Positions 49,868 through 58,504 of a stretch of 64,000 nt of DNA are shown here, in pieces. The DNA is taken from NCBI GenBank assembly GCA_050246475.1, contig JBFWVZ010000001.1, positions 434,001 to 498,000 of the forward strand, in the 5' to 3' direction. Made by a program: the position numbers and the translations under genes. The notes below the pieces were generated by a model. The model ran no database searches, was not told the origin of the DNA, and was given only the letters and a program-made list of their open reading frames with translations. This DNA comes from CADEEL01 sp050246475 (lineage in GTDB: Bacteria; Pseudomonadota; Alphaproteobacteria; Caulobacterales; Aquidulcibacteraceae). Position 1 is the first letter of the stretch. Each line of letters starts with the position of its first letter.

Positions 49868-51501
49868 TCGCGCGCCTGGTCTTCCTCGCCTGCGCGCTCT
49901 TCGCACTTTGCCGAGCGCCGCCGGCCAACGCGCAGCGGCCCGCGCCCGTTGTCGAGGCGCCGGCCGGCGCGCTGCGCGGCGAAGCGGCGGGCGAACTCAA
50001 TATTTATCGCGGCGTTCCCTATGCGGCGGCGCCGGTTGGGTGGCGGCGCTGGCGCGCGCCGGCGCCGATGCGCCGCTGGCGCGGCGTGCGCGATGCGCTC
50101 AGTTTCGGGTCCGCGTGCATGCAGCCCGCGCATCGCTCCGGCAGCATCTACGCAAACGAACCGCCGCCGATGAGCGAGGACTGCTTGACGCTGAACATCT
50201 GGGCGCCCGCCGGCGCGCGCGCGGCGCCGGTCTTCGTCTGGATCCATGGCGGCTCGCTGACAACGGGCGCGGGCAGCGAGGCGCTCTATGACGGCGCCGC
50301 GTTGGCGCGGCGCGGGCTCATCGTCGTCACCATCAACTACCGGCTCGGCATTCTGGGCTATCTCGCGCACCCGGGCTTGAGCGCGGAATCGCGGCAACGG
50401 ATTTCCGGCAATTACGGGCTTCTCGACCAGATCGAGACGTTGCGTTGGATCAACCGCAACATCGCGGCGTTCGGCGGCGATCCGTCGAACGTGACCATCG
50501 CGGGCGAATCCGCCGGCGCGCTCAGCGTCATCTATCTGATGGCGGCGCCCGACGCGCGCGGGCTCTTCGCGCGCGCGATCGCACAGAGCGCTTACATGAT
50601 CTCGGCGCCAGAGCTGCGGACGAGCCCGTTCGGGGATTATCCGGCCGAGACGATCGGCGCGGCGGTCGCGTCGCGGATCGGCGCGGCTGACATCCGGGCG
50701 TTGCGCTCCATGGACGGCGAAGCGCTTGTCGCCGGCGCGGCGCGCGCGCAATATTTTCCGTTCCTGACGATCGATGGACGCGTCCTGCCGAGCCAATTGA
50801 TCGACGTGTTCGATCGCGGCGAGCAAGCCCGCGTGCCGCTGCTGGCGGGCTTCAACAGCGGCGAAATCCGCTCGCTCCGATTCCTCGCGCCGCCCACGCC
50901 GGGCGACGACGGCGCTTATGTCGCTCAGATACGTGCGCGCTACGGCGAACTCGCGGATCGCTATCTCGCGCTCTATCCGGCGGGAGACCGCGCCGAGAGC
51001 ATTCTGGCAGGCACGCGGGACGCCTTCTACGGCTGGACGGCGGAGCGTCTCGCGGCGCGTCAAAGCCGATGGGCGCCGGCCTATCTCTATTATTTCGACC
51101 ATCCCTATCCGGCGGCCAGCACGGCCGGCCTGCACGGCTTTCACGCCGCGGAGCTTCCCTTCATCTTCGGGACTTGGCGGGCAACGCCGCCGCGTTGGCC
51201 CGCGATCCCCGACACGCAAGAGGAAGCGGCATTTTCGAGCGCCATGACCAATTATTGGGCGGCGTTCGCGCGGGGCGGAGAGCCGAATGTCGAAGGTCTG
51301 CCGCATTGGGCGCCCTATGCGGCTTCGCGCGCCTATATGGCGTTTGTGGACAATCCCGAGCCGCGCGTGCATCTCATGCCGGGGATGTTCGAACTGCACG
51401 AGGAAGTCGTCTGCCGCCGCCGCGCGCAGGGCGGCGTTCCGTGGAACTGGAACGTCGGGCTCATCTCCCCACCGCTTCCGCCTCCGGCGACGCAATGCTG
51501 A
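49864..51501 (+). CDS. Exported type B carboxylesterase
   Basis: A 545-residue alpha/beta-hydrolase with a signal peptide ending NAQ (about 24). It has GVPYAAAPVGWRRW, EDCLTLNIWAP, the oxyanion-hole VFVWIHGGSL and the nucleophile elbow GESAG (Ser216). Glu in the NSGEIRSL region and His in HGFHAAELPFIFG complete the triad. It probably cleaves an ester in the periplasm. It overlaps the MFS gene and precedes a second TetR regulator. Confidence 0.9.
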   Translation: MIARLVFLACALFALCRAPPANAQRPAPVVEAPAGALRGEAAGELNIYRGVPYAAAPVGWRRWRAPAPMRRWRGVRDALSFGSACMQPAHRSGSIYANEPPPMSEDCLTLNIWAPAGARAAPVFVWIHGGSLTTGAGSEALYDGAALARRGLIVVTINYRLGILGYLAHPGLSAESRQRISGNYGLLDQIETLRWINRNIAAFGGDPSNVTIAGESAGALSVIYLMAAPDARGLFARAIAQSAYMISAPELRTSPFGDYPAETIGAAVASRIGAADIRALRSMDGEALVAGAARAQYFPFLTIDGRVLPSQLIDVFDRGEQARVPLLAGFNSGEIRSLRFLAPPTPGDDGAYVAQIRARYGELADRYLALYPAGDRAESILAGTRDAFYGWTAERLAARQSRWAPAYLYYFDHPYPAASTAGLHGFHAAELPFIFGTWRATPPRWPAIPDTQEEAAFSSAMTNYWAAFARGGEPNVEGLPHWAPYAASRAYMAFVDNPEPRVHLMPGMFELHEEVVCRRRAQGGVPWNWNVGLISPPLPPPATQC

Positions 51502-51542
51502 AGGCGGGCGGGGAGACACTTGGAAGATCAGAGGTCACGCAT

Positions 51543-52328
51543 ATGTCCGCGCCGAAACCGAATTCGACGACGCGAACAAAGTCCGCAGCGCGCGCACGCA
51601 CGCACGCGCCGCAGGAGGAGGCGAAGCCGCGCCGCCGCGCCACGACGAAAGTGCAGCAGCGCGCCGACAAGATGGAGCAGATACTCGACGCCGCCGAGCA
51701 CCTGTTCGCGCGCCACGGGCTTTACGGCGTCACGCTGAAGGATGTGGCGGGCCGCGTCGGCGCCCATCACACGCTGCTCAACTATTATTTCACCGACAAG
51801 AAGAAGCTCTTCGACGCCGTGATCGCGCGCCGCGCGGGCGTGACGAGCGCGCTGCGCATGCAGGCGCTCGACAAGTACGACGCCGAAAGCAAAGGCAAGC
51901 CGACGGTCGAAGGGGCGTTGCACGCCTTTCTGGACACCGACCTCGACCTCTACATCCAGGGCGGCGAGGGCTGGAAGAATTACGGCGCCATGGGCGCGCA
52001 ATCGTCAAACACACCCTACGGCGCCGAGTTGATGGACATGCACTTCGACCCGGTCGTGCTGCGCCTCATCAAGATCATCAAGAAGGCGATGCCGGAGGCC
52101 GCCGAAGAAGATCTCTTCTGGGGGTATCATTTCGTCACCGGCGCGCTCATGCTCACGCTTGCCCGAACCGGCCGCATCGACCGGCTTTCCGGCGGGCTCT
52201 GCAAATCGGACGACTACGAAGCGGTCAAGGAGCGGATGGCGTCGTTCATGGCGGCGGGTTTCCGCGCCATCTGCGCGGAGCGCGCGGGCGCGCGCCCGAC
52301 GAGGCGCAAAGGATCGAAAAGCGGCTGA
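51543..52328 (+). CDS. TetR-family regulator (end of cluster 2)
   Basis: A 261-residue protein. A basic, disordered N-terminus (about 1-40) is followed by a TetR HTH: ILDAAEHLFARHGLYGVTLKDVAGRVGAHHTLLNYYFTDKKKLFD (in blocks). The C-terminal domain contains FWGYHFVTGALML. The start is ATG 51543, with GAGG upstream; the frame is open further back into the esterase gene. It is the last gene on the same strand as the receptor operon, so the locus has a TetR regulator at each end. Confidence 0.84.
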   Translation: MSAPKPNSTTRTKSAARARTHAPQEEAKPRRRATTKVQQRADKMEQILDAAEHLFARHGLYGVTLKDVAGRVGAHHTLLNYYFTDKKKLFDAVIARRAGVTSALRMQALDKYDAESKGKPTVEGALHAFLDTDLDLYIQGGEGWKNYGAMGAQSSNTPYGAELMDMHFDPVVLRLIKIIKKAMPEAAEEDLFWGYHFVTGALMLTLARTGRIDRLSGGLCKSDDYEAVKERMASFMAAGFRAICAERAGARPTRRKGSKSG

Positions 52329-52369
52329 GGCGCGGCGTTTGGATGCGCTGTATGCGGATCAATCGCTAA

Positions 52370-52398
52370 AAGCGCGTGTAAAAAGACGTATCGCGCTT
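52370..52398. terminator. Hairpin after cluster 2
   Basis: AAGCGCG (52370-52376) and CGCGCTT (52392-52398) pair across a 15-base loop, followed by GTTAAGCGTTT. It lies 42 bases beyond the TetR stop. It is a weak terminator candidate. Confidence 0.35.
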
Positions 52399-52438
52399 GT
52401 TAAGCGTTTAGGGTGATCGTCGCGCGCGGGAGGGCGGC

Positions 52439-52792
52439 GTGCGCTGGGTGGATCAACGCAATTATGTCGGGCCGGACCGGCGGGGCAAGCGCTCGCGGCG
52501 TCTGCTCGACCGGCGCAAGCATGACGAGACGAGCCACGCCCCGGCGCTTGCCACGGCGCTCCGGCAATTGCGCGTTCGCGTGCTGGACGCGGACCGCGAC
52601 GAAGGCATGAGGGATTTCATCGCGCGCACGCGCGCGCTCGCGCAATTGGCCGAGCATCGCGGCGAGGCGCGCGCGGCCGGCGGGCTTCATGCGCTCGTGC
52701 GCGCGTTGGAGAAATCCCCGGGCGGAGGCGATCTTCGCCCCCAGATTTATGCGGCGCTCGACCGGATCGCGGACGTCCTCATCGAAAGCTGA
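52439..52792 (+). CDS. Hypothetical protein (117 aa)
   Basis: A 117-residue soluble protein starting at GTG 52439 with GGGAGGGCGG upstream. The N-terminus is arginine-rich (NYVGPDRRGKRSRRLLDRR), reminiscent of short stretches in other alphaproteobacterial hypotheticals. The rest is helical with Ala/Arg-rich repeats. No function is recognised. It is 67 bases upstream of the antiporter gene on the same strand. Confidence 0.55.
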   Translation: MRWVDQRNYVGPDRRGKRSRRLLDRRKHDETSHAPALATALRQLRVRVLDADRDEGMRDFIARTRALAQLAEHRGEARAAGGLHALVRALEKSPGGGDLRPQIYAALDRIADVLIES

Positions 52793-52859
52793 TGCCGACG
52801 CTCGCGCGCTTGCGCTTCGTGCGCGTGTCGGCCATCTGGCCCTTTTGGGCAGGTGAGCG

Positions 52860-54713
52860 ATGGCGGCGGCGGAAGCGACGGCGGGTCTAGAGCTTGGGCA
52901 CACGGTGGCGCTGCTGGCGGCGGGCGTGGTCGCCGCGCCGCTCTTCCTGCGTTTAGGCTTGGGCTCCGTGCTCGGCTATCTCGCGGCGGGCTTGGCGATC
53001 GGCCCGTTCGGGCTGCGTGTGGTCACGGATGCGGAAGCCATCCTCCACGTCGCCGAACTGGGCGTCGTGCTCTTCCTTTTCATTATCGGACTTGAAATGC
53101 GCCCGGCGAAGCTCTGGGCGCTGAGGCGCGAGATTTTTGGGCTGGGCGCGGCGCAAGTGCTGACGTGCGGCGTGCTGCTTTCCGGCGCGGCGTGGCTCAT
53201 GGGCTTCCCGTGGCAAGCGGCGATCATCGGCGCGATGGGCTTCGTGCTTTCGTCCACCGCCGTCATCATGAAAATGCTCGAGGATCGCGGCGAGGCCGCG
53301 ACGCCAGCGGGGCAGCGCGCGATCTCCATCCTGCTGCTCGAAGATCTCTCAATCGTCCCGCTCCTGGCGCTCGTCGCGGTTTTCGCCGCGCTCAACGGGA
53401 CCGCGCCGGCGACGGCGGAGGCGGCGCGCCCGCTCTGGCTCGCGGTGACGATCGGGCTCGGCTCCATCGCGCTTGTGATCGCGGCGGGCAAATGGCTGCT
53501 CAATCCGTTCTTCGCGCTGCTCGCGCGCTTCGGCGCGCGCGAGGTGATGACGGGCGCGGCGCTGCTCGTCGTGCTTGGCGCGGCGCTCTTCATGCAATGG
53601 GGCGGGCTTTCGATGGCGATGGGCGCGTTCCTGGCGGGCGTGCTGCTCTCGGAATCGACCTTCCGGCATCAACTCGAGGCCGATATCGATCCCTTCCGCG
53701 GGCTCTTGCTGGGGCTCTTTTTCATCAGCGTCGGCATGTCGCTCGATCTCGACGTGGTGTGGCGCGATTGGCAGATCGTCGCGATCGGGCTCGCCGCGTT
53801 CATGGTCATCAAGGCGCTCGCCATCTTCGCAGTGGCGCGCGTCTTCAAGGCGGATTGGCGCGAGGCGCTGGAGCGCGCGGTGCTGTTCGCGCAGGGCGGG
53901 GAGTTTGCGTTCGTGCTCTTCGCCGCCGCGCTGATCGCGGGCGTGCTGACGCCCCAAGAGAGCGCGCGATTGACGGCCATCGTCATTCTCTCGATGGCGC
54001 TGACGCCGCTCGTCGTGCTCATCGCGCGGCGAGCGATGCCGCCGGCGGAGGAATCGCGCGAGGGCGTGGACGATCCGGACGGTCTTTCGGCGCGCGTGCT
54101 CTTCGTCGGGTTCGGGCGCTTCGCGCAGGTGGTGAGCCAGGCGCTCCTGGCGCGCGGCATCGACGTTTCGCTCATCGAGACGGATGTCGAGATGATCCGC
54201 GCGGCGGGGAATTTCGGATTCAAAGTCTATTACGGCGATGGGACGCGTCTCGACGTGTTGCGCGCGTCTGGGGCGGGGAGAGCGGAAGCCGTTCTCGTTT
54301 GCGTCGAGAAGCCCGAGGTGGCAGACCGCATCGTGGCGCTCGTCAAATCGGAGTTCCCGCACGCCAAGCTCTTCGTGCGCGCGTTCGACCGCGGGCATTC
54401 GATCCGGCTAGTGCAGGCGGGCGTCGACTATCAAATCCGCGAGACGTTCGAATCCGCGCTGGTGTTCGGCGAACACGTGCTGACCGAACTGGGCATCGAG
54501 GAAGACGCCGCGGCGGAGACGGTTCAAGAAGTGCGCGAGCGCGACGCGCAGCGCTTCGCGCTGCAAATGGCGGGCGGGTTCGAAGCCGGGCGCTCGTTGC
54601 TGCGCGGCAATATGCAGACTCCGGAACCCGCGCCGCTCACGGTGCCGCGCCGCGAGGCCCAGGCGCTCAACGAAGAGGCCGCCGAGGTCATCGAAGAGCG
54701 GACCGATTCTTGA
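52860..54713 (+). CDS. KefB/KefC-type monovalent cation:proton antiporter (CPA2)
   Basis: A 617-residue protein. The N-terminal 12-13-helix exchanger domain has LGSVLGYLAAGLAIGPFGL, ELGVVLFLFIIGLEM and SSTAVIMKMLEDRGE; LFFISVGMSLDLD and FAQGGEFAFVLF are typical of Kef. The C-terminal RCK-N domain starts RVLFVGFGRFAQVVSQAL (about 412) and binds nucleotide. The very C-terminus is acidic. It probably moves K+ (or Na+) against protons, gated by NAD(H) or thiol conjugates as in E. coli Kef. Confidence 0.92.
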   Translation: MAAAEATAGLELGHTVALLAAGVVAAPLFLRLGLGSVLGYLAAGLAIGPFGLRVVTDAEAILHVAELGVVLFLFIIGLEMRPAKLWALRREIFGLGAAQVLTCGVLLSGAAWLMGFPWQAAIIGAMGFVLSSTAVIMKMLEDRGEAATPAGQRAISILLLEDLSIVPLLALVAVFAALNGTAPATAEAARPLWLAVTIGLGSIALVIAAGKWLLNPFFALLARFGAREVMTGAALLVVLGAALFMQWGGLSMAMGAFLAGVLLSESTFRHQLEADIDPFRGLLLGLFFISVGMSLDLDVVWRDWQIVAIGLAAFMVIKALAIFAVARVFKADWREALERAVLFAQGGEFAFVLFAAALIAGVLTPQESARLTAIVILSMALTPLVVLIARRAMPPAEESREGVDDPDGLSARVLFVGFGRFAQVVSQALLARGIDVSLIETDVEMIRAAGNFGFKVYYGDGTRLDVLRASGAGRAEAVLVCVEKPEVADRIVALVKSEFPHAKLFVRAFDRGHSIRLVQAGVDYQIRETFESALVFGEHVLTELGIEEDAAAETVQEVRERDAQRFALQMAGGFEAGRSLLRGNMQTPEPAPLTVPRREAQALNEEAAEVIEERTDS

Positions 54714-54785
54714 TGCGGAGGCGAAGCCGGTTGCCAGAACGCCGCGCAAGGGCCTAAGGGGCGCCTGACGTCAAAGGAGCAGGCG

Positions 54786-57101
54786 ATGCGGGCGGTTTTG
54801 CGTTGGGCGGGGCGGATTGCGCTTGGGCTGATCGCGCTTGTTGTGATCATCGCCGGCGCGGTCGTTTGGCAATTCGCCGCATCGCGCCCGCAACTCTCCG
54901 GCGATGTGCGCGTCGCCGGGCTCTCGGCGCCGGCGCGCATCATCCGCGACGAACACGGCGTACCGCACATTTTCGGTGAGAGCGCGCGCGATGTCTATTT
55001 CGCGCTCGGCTACGCGCACGCGCAGGACCGCTTCTTCCAGATGGATCTGACGCGCCGCTCCATGCAAGGGCGGCTCTCGGAACTTGTGGGCGAGCTTACG
55101 CTGCGCTTCGATGCGCAAGCGCGCATTCGCGGCTTCAACCAGATCGCGGCGGCGCAGGCGGCGGCGCTTTCTCCCGAATTGCGCGGTCTCATTCAGGCCT
55201 ATGCGGACGGGGTCAATGCGCGGCTCGCGCGCGGTGCGCCGTCGCCGGAATATGCGCTGTTGATGGCGTCGCCGGAAGAGTGGGATATCGAGGACACCGC
55301 CGCGGTCGCGCTCGCGATGACGGACAATCTCGTCGGCGGTTTCGAGCGTGAGATCAACGAAGCGCGGCTTGCGGCGCGTTTGAGCGCGGCGCAGCTCAAC
55401 GAATTTTATCCCGCCTATCCAAGCTGGGCGCCGCGCAGCATCGATCCGCGCGACTTGCTGCATAGCGCGGGCGCCGCTTCCAATCCCGGCGCGCGCGCGG
55501 AGGATGACGCGCAGCCCGGCTCCAACGGATGGGTGGTCTCGGGCGCGCTCACGGAGAGCGGCCATCCGATCCTGGCGAACGATCCGCATTTGCCGTTCGC
55601 GGCGCCGGGGCCGTTCTATCTCGTGCATTTGGCGCTGCCGGAGGGGCCGCTTGTCGGCGTCACATTGCCGGGGGCGCCGTTTGTCGTCATCGGGCGCAAT
55701 GGCGAGCTCGCATGGACGAACACGACAAACGAGATCGACGCGGAGGATTTGATCGACGCGCCGGAGGGGGGCTTCGCGAACGTCACCGCGCGAGAAGAGC
55801 GCATCCGCGTGCGCACGAGCCCGTTCTCCGCGCGCGAAGAAACGATCGAAGCGCGCGACACGCCGGATGGGCCGATCCTCGATCCGGCTTGGTTCTCGCT
55901 CGAGCCGCTCAATGGGCGTGTGGTGGCGTTGCGGTCCGCCGCGCTCTACCGCGAAAACGGCGTCGCAACGGCGGTCGTCGCGATGGCGCGCGCGCAAAGC
56001 GTGCCGGAATTCATCGCCGCGGCCGAGCCGTGGACGGCGCCCTTCTCCAATGTGCTCGTGGCTTCGCGCAGCGGGCAGACGGGGCTGCTCTCGACCGGGC
56101 GCTTTCCGCTTCGCGACGCCAACGGCCGCTGGACCGGCAGCGTTCCGTGGGCGGAGCAACCGAATGTGATCGATCCGGTCGCGGGCTATCTGACAACAGC
56201 CAACAATCTCATCACGCCTGATTCCTATCCGCATCCGATGCCTGGCTCCTACGCCGTCTATCGTGTGGCGCGGATCACGGAGCAGCTGCGCGCGGGGCGC
56301 GTGCGAACACTTGGCGATGCGCAGACGCTGCAGCGGGACGTTTCCTCGATCTATGTGCGCCGGCTGCTGCCAGTGCTGACGCAGGCCGCCGAGCCGCAGA
56401 CCGAGGCGGGACGGGCGGCGCTCGCGCGGCTGCGCGCATGGGACGGCGCGATGAGCCGCGACGCAGCCGAACCGCTCATCTTCGCGGCGTGGACGGAAGC
56501 GCTCGGCCAAGCGATCTATAGCGACGAACTGGGCGAAGAACTTTTCGAACGCGCACGCGGGCCGCGCATGCAATTCCTCGATGCGATCCTCACGGGCGCA
56601 CTCGGCCATTGGTGCGATGTGCAAGTCACGCAGCCGGTTGAGACCTGCGTGTCGCTGGAAGGCCCCGCGCTTGATCGCGCAGCCGCGATGCTCGCGGAGC
56701 GCTACGGTGCTGATATGAGCGCGTGGACGTGGGGCGCGGCGCACCAAGCCGTGTTCGATCACCCGCTGCTCACCAATGTGCCGGTGCTGGGCGACATGTT
56801 CACGGTGCGCGCGCCGATCGGGGGCGACAGCGACAGCGTCTCCGTCGGCATCTATGCGAACGGCGAAGGCGACTACACCAGCTATCACGGCGCGGGGCTG
56901 CGCGTGGTCTATGATCTCGGTGATCTCGATCGCTCGCGCTATGTAATCGCGCCGGGCCAATCGGGGCATCCGTGGAGCCCGCACTTCCGCGATCTCATGC
57001 CGCTCTGGAGCGCGGGCGAAGGCTTCGAGATCCGCACCGATTGGGATCCGCGCGAAACGCCGCGAGGATCGCGGACGCTGACGCTCAGCCCGCGGCGGTG
57101 A
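54786..57101 (+). CDS. Penicillin acylase-family Ntn hydrolase
   Basis: A 771-residue periplasmic or membrane-anchored amidase. The N-terminal hydrophobic helix (about 8-32) is an anchor or signal. The alpha-chain has RDEHGVPHIFGESARDVYFALGYAHAQDRFFQMD. The autocleavage site PGSNGWVVSG puts the nucleophile at Ser246. The beta-chain follows, with ANDPHLPFAAPGPFY and WTNTTNEIDAEDL. Members include penicillin, cephalosporin and acyl-homoserine-lactone acylases; the substrate cannot be told apart from sequence. It is flanked by same-strand genes but has its own spacing (72 and 35 bases). Confidence 0.9.
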   Translation: MRAVLRWAGRIALGLIALVVIIAGAVVWQFAASRPQLSGDVRVAGLSAPARIIRDEHGVPHIFGESARDVYFALGYAHAQDRFFQMDLTRRSMQGRLSELVGELTLRFDAQARIRGFNQIAAAQAAALSPELRGLIQAYADGVNARLARGAPSPEYALLMASPEEWDIEDTAAVALAMTDNLVGGFEREINEARLAARLSAAQLNEFYPAYPSWAPRSIDPRDLLHSAGAASNPGARAEDDAQPGSNGWVVSGALTESGHPILANDPHLPFAAPGPFYLVHLALPEGPLVGVTLPGAPFVVIGRNGELAWTNTTNEIDAEDLIDAPEGGFANVTAREERIRVRTSPFSAREETIEARDTPDGPILDPAWFSLEPLNGRVVALRSAALYRENGVATAVVAMARAQSVPEFIAAAEPWTAPFSNVLVASRSGQTGLLSTGRFPLRDANGRWTGSVPWAEQPNVIDPVAGYLTTANNLITPDSYPHPMPGSYAVYRVARITEQLRAGRVRTLGDAQTLQRDVSSIYVRRLLPVLTQAAEPQTEAGRAALARLRAWDGAMSRDAAEPLIFAAWTEALGQAIYSDELGEELFERARGPRMQFLDAILTGALGHWCDVQVTQPVETCVSLEGPALDRAAAMLAERYGADMSAWTWGAAHQAVFDHPLLTNVPVLGDMFTVRAPIGGDSDSVSVGIYANGEGDYTSYHGAGLRVVYDLGDLDRSRYVIAPGQSGHPWSPHFRDLMPLWSAGEGFEIRTDWDPRETPRGSRTLTLSPRR

Positions 57102-57136
57102 AGGCCTCTTAACGCGCAGAAGCGCAGAAGGATGAG

Positions 57137-58504
57137 ATGAGGCTTCAAGTTCTAACGGGCGCGCTCATCGCGCTTTCTCTGGCGGCGCCTGCGTTGGCGC
57201 AGGAGGCGCATCAAGGGCATCAGCATGGCGCGCCCGCGCAGGCCGATCCGCATGCCGGTCATAGCGATCACGCGGCGCAGCCGCCGCAGGCCGATCCGCA
57301 CGCGGATCACGATATGAGCGCGCAGCCGGAGACCGCGGATCACGCGATGCATGCGATGACGGGTCTGTTCGGCGCCTATCCAATGGGGCGCGATGGCTCC
57401 GGCACGTCTTGGCAAGCCGATGTCTCCGAGCATGGCGGCGTGCATGCACAGCGCGGCGGATGGATGCTGATGGGGCATGCGCTCTTGAACGCGGTCTACG
57501 ATTATCAAGGCGGGCCGCGCGGCGACGAGATGGGCTTTCTCGCAGGCATGGTCATGGGCTCGGCGCGGCGCGACTTCGCGCATGGCACGCTCACTTTCCG
57601 CGCGATGCTCAGCCCCGATCCGCTGATGGGCGAAGAGGGCTATCCGTTGTTGCTCGCGGCGGGCGAGACGGCGGACGGCGTCAACACGCTGATCGATCGC
57701 CAGCATCCGCACGATCTCTTCATGGAGCTATCCGCTTCGTATTCTCATCGCTTGAGCGATGCGGACAGCGTCTTCCTCTACGCCGGATTGCCCGGAGAGC
57801 CGGCGTACGGGCCGCCCGCTTTCATGCATCGCTTGTCGGCGATGGATTCGCCGGAAGCGCCGATCACACATCATTGGATGGATTCCACGCACATCACGTT
57901 CGGCGTGCTGACGGCGGGCTATGTGCATCGAAACTGGAAGCTCGAAGTCTCCTCGTTCCGCGGGCGAGAGCCGGATGAAGAGCGCTACGACATCGAAGAG
58001 CCGCGCCTCGATTCAACCGCCGTGCGGGTGAGCTGGAACCCCAACGAGAATTGGTCACTGCAAGCATCGTGGGCGGATGTGGAGAGCCCCGAGCAACTCG
58101 AGCCAGACGAAGATGAGACGCGCTGGTCCGCGAGCGCGATCTATACGCGCCGCGTGGGCGAAGGGTGGTTCTCCGCGACGGCGGCTTTCGCGCGAAAGGA
58201 CCGCAGCGACGATATCACCCTAGATGCGTGGTTCTTGGAGGCGGCGCTCCGGCCGAACGACGATTGGACGTTCTTCGCGCGCTACGAAGCGATCGAGACG
58301 GATGAGCTTGAAGGCCATCACGGCGATATCGAAGATGTGTCGCGGCTTTCCGCGGGCGCGATCCGCGACTGGCGCGTGCACGATCATGTCGCCATCGGAC
58401 TCGGCGCGCTCGTTTCGCGGAACTTCGTTTCCGACGCGCTCGACGCTGCCTATGACGGCGATCAGACCGGCGCGATGGCGTTCGTGCGTTTGCGCGTGGA
58501 CTAA
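57137..58504 (+). CDS. Outer-membrane protein with His-rich metal-binding N-terminus
   Basis: A 455-residue exported protein (signal peptide ending ALAQ, about 22). Residues 23-75 are packed with His/Asp/Met, with two near-copies of a QADPHA(G/D)H unit, and look like a metal (Cu or Zn) chelating segment. The rest is beta-barrel-like, with alternating aromatic strands (WKLEVSSFRGREPDEERYD, TFFARYEAIETDEL) and a C-terminal FVRLRVD. It resembles copper-associated outer-membrane proteins, but no metal pump is nearby. The stop overlaps that of the convergent giant gene (CTAA). Confidence 0.65.
   Translation: MRLQVLTGALIALSLAAPALAQEAHQGHQHGAPAQADPHAGHSDHAAQPPQADPHADHDMSAQPETADHAMHAMTGLFGAYPMGRDGSGTSWQADVSEHGGVHAQRGGWMLMGHALLNAVYDYQGGPRGDEMGFLAGMVMGSARRDFAHGTLTFRAMLSPDPLMGEEGYPLLLAAGETADGVNTLIDRQHPHDLFMELSASYSHRLSDADSVFLYAGLPGEPAYGPPAFMHRLSAMDSPEAPITHHWMDSTHITFGVLTAGYVHRNWKLEVSSFRGREPDEERYDIEEPRLDSTAVRVSWNPNENWSLQASWADVESPEQLEPDEDETRWSASAIYTRRVGEGWFSATAAFARKDRSDDITLDAWFLEAALRPNDDWTFFARYEAIETDELEGHHGDIEDVSRLSAGAIRDWRVHDHVAIGLGALVSRNFVSDALDAAYDGDQTGAMAFVRLRVD

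Noticed and set aside
54771..56984. 737-codon minus-strand frame
   Set aside because: Antisense to the well-supported penicillin acylase gene; Arg/His-rich composition typical of high-GC shadows.
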